Shown in pieces: positions 59,326 through 64,000 of a stretch of DNA of 64,000 bases. Source of the stretch: Brachynemurus nebulosus (lineage: Eukaryota; Arthropoda; Insecta; Neuroptera; Myrmeleontidae); assembly GCA_035578155.1 (NCBI GenBank), contig JAPWDM010000011.1, positions 21,986,375 to 22,050,374 on the forward strand. The letters run 5' to 3'. The position numbers and the translations under genes are program-made. Position 1 is the first letter of the stretch, and each line of letters starts with the position of its first letter. A model generated the notes under the pieces. The model saw nothing but the letters and a program-made list of their open reading frames with translations, was not told the DNA's origin and ran no database searches.

Positions 59326-59975
59326 CAAGTTATGGGTATTCCAAACATATTGCGACTGTTAAAACCTACTTTTCGTTATCGAAAATTATCGATAACGGAC
59401 TACTTATCATAAATTGGTTATAATTGTTTAATTTAAGCTCTATTAGTCCCTCTGATTTGTTTACCAATATAATATTTTCGAAAAAATTAGTTTTCGATAC
59501 TTTTCGTAAAGTTACGAAAAATATCAAAAACTAATTTTTTCGAAAATATGCTATTGGTGACTAAATCAATGGAGCTAACAGAGCCTAAAGAAACGAGTTA
59601 TAACCAATCGATGATAAGTTATGTGGTATCGATAATTTTCGATAACGAAAAGTAGGTTTTGACAGTCTCAATATGTTCGGAATACCCATAACTTGCTTCG
59701 CTTAAGCCTTCAAAGATTTCGTTATTTTTTCGCTACGACGCACCGTTTACGAGATATTTACGATCAAAAGTTTACGTAGACGTAAACTTAGTTTACGAGA
59801 TATTTACGATCAAAAATTTACGTCTACGTAAACTTTTGATCGTAAATATCTCGTAAACGGTGCGTCGTAGCGAAAAAATAACAATTTTTGAAGGCTTAAG
59901 CGAAGCAAGTTATGGGTATTCCGAACATATTGAGACTGTCAAAACCTACTTTTCGTTATCGAAAATTATCGATGT
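59326..59975. repeat. Nested palindrome cluster
   Basis: GCAAGTTATGGGTATTCC... with TTTTCGTTATCGAAAATTATC occurs at 59326 (+), about 59625-59692 (-) and about 59905-59975 (+). The first two enclose an inner perfect palindrome (TCGAAAAAATTAGTTTT and mirror, 59478-59550). The last two enclose another (TTTACGTAGACGTAAAC and GCTACGACGCACCGTTTACG with mirrors, about 59706-59902). No coding capacity. Confidence 0.8.
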
Positions 59976-60782
59976 CGAAAATAACATTTTCAAAATTTAA
60001 ATATGTAAATTTCTACATAATCTTTATCATTTCTATTATAAAATTCTCAAAAATTTTAGTAGTTTTTATTTCCAGCATTTTTCTTTTATAATGACAGATT
60101 CAATTACCACAATTTTTATTCGTGTAAATCAAATCCACATGTGATATACATATTCGTGTACATTGAGGACTGATGTAACTTTATATCAAATATATAATAT
60201 GTACTTAAAAATCGTGTTGTTTGAAACCGTGTAATTCGGGGGAAGGGTACCCGTGTTCTTTGAGACCCGTGTTTTTCGAGTACCGTGTTCTTCGGGGGAT
60301 GCCTGTAGTAACTGTGTTGTCGGTTATGTGACACTGTAGGTACTTCATATGTATAACTTTCCTAGAGCAAAACAAAACCGTTATGGAAATATAATAGAAA
60401 ATTGTCAAAAAATGTGTTGTAATGCTTTTAACACAGAATATAATACTCGTTGGATTTTAATATTCTACATGTTAAAAGAGCCAATTACAACACATTTTTT
60501 GAAAATTTTCTATCGGGGGCAGATCGCCTACATCTAAATATAACCTCTTTCGATTTCCTTGATTATCTCGAAAACCATGGGAGATAGGAAAAAACACTTC
60601 ATAATACACAACATTTTATTTTCAAAGTGTTTTCGATTGATTTATATTTTTGTTTCATTATTTTCATAACTACTCAGTTTTGGCCGCTAAAATTGTAGAT
60701 ATCAATTACTTATATTCTCACCATGTCGCCAATATAGTTATTAAAATAATCCGCTCCTATACTTATCCGGCTATACCCTTTG

Positions 60783-62384
60783 GTTACTTTTACTAATTTT
60801 TATATTAGAGTAACTATAGTAACTTAACTTTGTATGTCTAATTTTGCTTCATTTATTAATGATGTTAGACCATTTTTAGTTGATTTGGACTATATCAAAT
60901 GCATTTTGTATTTTTTTGTATTATTTCAAAGCCAACCTTCTAACAAATTATTTTATTGCAACTAGTCAATTCTGGTTATTGATTCTGCTTCTAACCTGAT
61001 GGCATTTAAACTCGGTTTGAAAATATTACTTATGAAATAATATTTTTGTTATTGACTCCGCACGTTCATCATAACCGTGACTCGTCCAATAAAGTCTTAT
61101 CTATAGAATATATTTGTATTACTTCGAATCGATTACAAGATCACAATAGAAGTTTTCACTTCGGTCGTGCAGTTTTAAGCATACTCAAATTTTTTTTCAG
61201 TAAATTGTGTTTTAATTATTTTTTCCACCCTTGTACACTTGTATATTATACAATATGTATGTATATAATACCAATGAACACGTAAATACATATTATGTCT
61301 GTGTGTGTACATATTTCACATTTTATATTTTAAGCGTCATGAACGAAAGCACACATTAGTGGAAGTTCTCTTGATGACCTGAATCATTTCTTCTTCATCC
61401 ACTTCAGAGAAAGCTCGCAAAACTTCGTACACCCATATGTACAATGTGTGTATATACATATACCTACATATGTACCGTATGTATGTAGTACGAATGAATG
61501 TACACTCGATTATGGTATAGTTGTACGTTTGAAAAATATACTTGTTTCTTAATGGGAAAAACTTTTCCTGTAATAAAATAGTATCAAATAGTTTGTATTT
61601 AAATAGAGTAAATATGGTAAAAATTGTCGTCTTCTTGAAAACTGGAAGTTAGCATGTGTATTATGCATATGATTGCAATTATATAGTTCATTGGTTTTGA
61701 AAAATTTATAAAAGTATCACACCTCGGCAACAACAAGGCCACATCTATACATACAATTCCATAAATGATATGACGCTATTGTTGCCGAGGTGCCATATCG
61801 TTTGATTTACATATGAAAAAATATGACACTTAACAATGTAATATGATTCGCCTTCGTAACTTTACAAAGCACATAAAATACATAAATAGCTTACTTTAGG
61901 TCTGTTCCCGTACTAGTAGGAAAGTGAATGTATTAGAAAGAAAATGTAGGAAGTCGTTCCTGTACACCAAAAAGTCAGTTAGTTGTTCACTTCCCCTCCA
62001 GTAGGAAAATGTAGAAATTAGCAGTGACTTCAGAGTTCCTGTTTTTTCCTTTCAACTCTCAAATTTAAATTTTTAAATTTAGTAATTATATTAACGAAAA
62101 TTATTGTACATAAATTTAAAAAAAAAATAGTGATTTTAAACTTTTTAATGATTTAAAAATCTAGTGATATTTTTTATGATATTTAAGCTAGTGAATAGGT
62201 GTCTAGCGTTTGAAATTCAAAAAATTACTTATATAAGGTATCAAATATGTACGTACAAATACAAGTCCAATAACAAACAGGACAAACAGCAACAATCAGT
62301 CTAATCAGTTACGCAGTTCTGTTTTACTGTTTTATTAAGTAGCTTTATAATTTTTTTTTTTTAATATCTAATATTACCATTTTT
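60783..62384. other. Intergenic DNA with one hairpin
   Basis: No gene recognised; see the hairpin at 61716-61799. Confidence 0.5.
61716..61799. repeat. Hairpin with 14-bp perfect arms
   Basis: CACCTCGGCAACAA and TTGTTGCCGAGGTG, extended imperfectly (TATCAC/GCCATA) around about 45 bases. It is a possible miniature element. Confidence 0.55.
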
Positions 62385-62730
62385 AATTTCAAATGTTATC
62401 GAGTGCCTGTGAAACATTATTAAGGTATGGCCGACTTTTGTTCGCATTTATACATACACCAATATTTCATATGTTCAAAATGCGAACAAAAGTCCGCCAT
62501 ACATTAATAATGTTTCACAGGCACTCGATAACATTTGAAATTAAAAATGTTACTGCGTCTCGCATTAAAGAAAGGATGTGTTTGATTGATTATCAAAATT
62601 GAAGTGGCACTCGAACGAACGGTCGGTGGCCTAATTGGTAAGGCGCTTGGCTAGCAACCAAGAGATCCGGGTTCGAGTCCCAGCCGATCCAGTTTTGATA
62701 ATTTTTCAAACACTATGTGAATTTTAATTA
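62385..62730 (+). mobile_element. tRNA-like repeat family, copy 4 (most complete)
   Basis: Arm TTTCAAATGTTATCGAGTGC... (62387) is mirrored at about 62498-62545, with a loop itself inverted (GCGAACAAAAGTC and mirror). Then comes TTACTGCGTCTCGCATTAAA, the tRNA-like part, and a tail GATAATTTTTCAAACACTAT. The 36.5-kb copies share the same order, so the tRNA-like piece sits near the 3' end of the unit rather than at the 5' head as in a classic SINE. Confidence 0.7.
62620..62691 (+). tRNA. tRNA-like, anticodon AGC (Ala), repeat-borne
   Basis: 72 nt. Acceptor CGGTCGG/CCGATCC (C-C at the first pair, G3-U70), D arm GCC/GGC, anticodon arm CTTGG CTAGCAA CCAAG (AGC), T arm CCGGG TTCGAGT CCCAG with one mismatch, discriminator A, and TTTT two bases later. 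It is one base from the AGT version at 36524-36595. It could be pol III transcribed, but is more likely tRNA-derived than a decoding tRNA. Confidence 0.5.
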
Positions 62731-63374
62731 ACATAATATTACCATAATATTTATTACAAGTAACCGATGTAACCGTTAAGACAAATGTCAAAAAGCTATC
62801 AAATTTATTTTAATGCAGTAAGCGCAGTAAACTGAAGGAAGTCGTTTCTTTACTTTCATATTTTATCCCCACTACATAAAGTAGGCAATTGAAGAAATTA
62901 GCAAGTAAAAAAAGTACGACAACAGACCTTTTATATACCTATCACTCACACTATTGTATTTTTTCTGTCGTGCTTATGTGTTCTACTTACTACTTACCAC
63001 TTCGATATGAATGAGGTGTAACGAATCAACTTTATAATGGGATTATAAAATCGATATAGAAACTAATTGTAATTTATAACACCAAGATATCAATTTTATT
63101 CGTACTTTCGTAGGTACTTCGTATTTTCGTCGATATCATCATTTGTTCTCGAGATATGCAAAGCGAAAGAGAACTCACGGACTAACAAATGAACGAACGA
63201 ACGCACACACAGACATCTCGCTAAAAACGATAAATTCGGATTCTAGTGAGCTTAAAACGTGGAGATAATATGTACAAATTAGCGATTCGCAAAATCATAC
63301 CCATTAGAATATGTTCCAATGGAAAGTTAATAATATAATGTGAGGTATAGTAGTTTTGATGATGACATAATATC
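62731..63374 (-). other. Probable SINE body and spacer
   Basis: On the minus strand, downstream of the tRNA-like head at 63443-63375, the sequence GCTCACTAGAATCCGAATTT and GAGATGTCTGTGTGTGCG follows. It looks like the body of a tRNA-derived SINE with a LINE-like tail, but I cannot fix its end. Confidence 0.35.
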
Positions 63375-63443
63375 TCCCCCGGTCGGTTTTGAACTTCCGA
63401 TTCACCAGACAAGAGCGGAGCTGCTAACCACTGAACCAACTCG
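63375..63443 (-). repeat. tRNA-derived SINE head
   Basis: Minus strand GAGTTGGTTCAGTGGTTAGC fits a pol III A box, and GGAAGTTCAAAACCGACC a B box 36 bases later. The arms no longer fold well, as expected for a SINE head. Confidence 0.55.
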
Positions 63444-64000
63444 ATATTCGTAATCCTATTACACGAGTAGTACGAATTACGAATTATATTTTTCTAAAAA
63501 CAGTACAATACGAAGCTTTATGTAATTGTAATACTTATCTTAAATTTAGTACCTACACTCTAGTGCTTAACCCTAACCTAACATGTACAATTTTAAATAA
63601 TAACAATACATGCAAATTCTTAAATATTAGTGACTTAGAGTGAATTTCATACTCCGCTAGTATTTGAGTATCGCAGTTTAAATATTATTAACAAACTGAC
63701 TTCAAAGCTGGACGCTAAGTATCAGATATAATGGGCTAGTTATCACAGCAACCAATCAGAAGAAACTACTGACATAAACATGCCCAAGACATCATTATAA
63801 TATAATATATAGGATATGCTATGTTCTTAAACAAGATTGTATCAGTTACATGAAAAAAAAATTTGATTACTTTTATTAGACATTGTATTTTGAAATAGTA
63901 TTAAAAGAGAACTCTTTGTATTTAAATTTTGTAGAACATTTTGAAATAAATATCAGCTTAGATGGTTAGAAACTCTAAATCATTTTATAATATTTTTTGT
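63444..64000. other. Intergenic DNA, no gene seen
   Basis: Nothing recognised. Confidence 0.5.

Larger units (their letters stand above)
57364..60782. mobile_element. Outer element with AAAGGGTATAGCCGG inverted ends
   Basis: The left end (about 57364-57580) and right end (about 60190-60782, inverted) share AAAAGGGTATAGCCGG, GGATTATTTTAATAACTATA and TTTTAGCGGCC, then CCCCCGATAGAAA and a series of CCGTGTTCTTCGGGGG-like short repeats. The middle is filled by the A-B unit and by a palindrome cluster, which look like later insertions. No transposase seen. A similar end (AAAAGGGCATAGCCGGGTAA, inverted) lies near 24065. Confidence 0.5.

Overview
The window looks like AT-rich, gene-poor nuclear DNA of an arthropod, most likely an insect. 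The basis is the mix of mobile elements (a Penelope-like element, a Ty3/gypsy-type LTR element, mariner/Tc1, piggyBac-type, hAT, tRNA- and 5S-derived retroposons), the many TA microsatellites and foldback repeats, and the absence of any bacterial gene organisation. I could not recognise a host protein-coding exon on either strand, and I cannot name the order or species from sequence alone.

Layout: 1-13 kb holds AT-rich spacer, a Penelope-derived foldback with two inverted hammerhead-like motifs (2.8-3.2 kb), three copies of a repeat built around a TA microsatellite (5.0, 7.2 and 8.8 kb), and a GC-richer island (10.4-11.15 kb). At 14-21.5 kb there is a three-layer nest. A fourth copy of the TA-centred repeat was split by a Penelope-like element (13-bp target duplication, RT plus GIY-YIG ORF, inverted terminal repeats). 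That element was then split by a young LTR retrotransposon (identical 430-bp LTRs, 4-bp target duplication). The LTR element carries gag and protease joined by a UUUAAAC slippery site, but has lost RT, RNase H and integrase.

The 21.9-26.3 kb region carries a decayed Tc1-like element, a long foldback and a hAT-type element with an 8-bp target duplication. At 29.6-36.8 kb there are several MITEs, a 5S rRNA-derived retroposon with poly(A) and target duplication, and a tRNA(Thr)-like repeat family tied to inverted repeats. A 30-bp minisatellite lies at 38.0-38.6 kb. At 42-46.8 kb there are nested TTAA-flanked elements and a second three-layer nest: a 2.1-kb near-perfect foldback inside a 3,000-bp piggyBac-type element inside a deleted mariner.

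The 49.2-52.9 kb and 57.4-60.8 kb regions share a compound repeat (modules A and B), arranged as a large inverted repeat in the first. At 54.4-55.9 kb lies a GC-rich, poly(A)-tailed retroposon flanked by a 12-bp target duplication. Its first bases fold as an HDV-like self-cleaving ribozyme with the predicted cut exactly at the insertion boundary. A tRNA-containing foldback and a tRNA-derived SINE head close the window (62.4-63.4 kb).

The coding sequences here work only for transposition, and all are truncated, deleted or interrupted. The most notable theme is the amount of self-processing and structured RNA carried by the mobile DNA: hammerhead-like motifs, an HDV-like ribozyme, tRNA-like and 5S-like folds, and a frameshift signal. 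All identifications come from reading the sequence; no database search was run.
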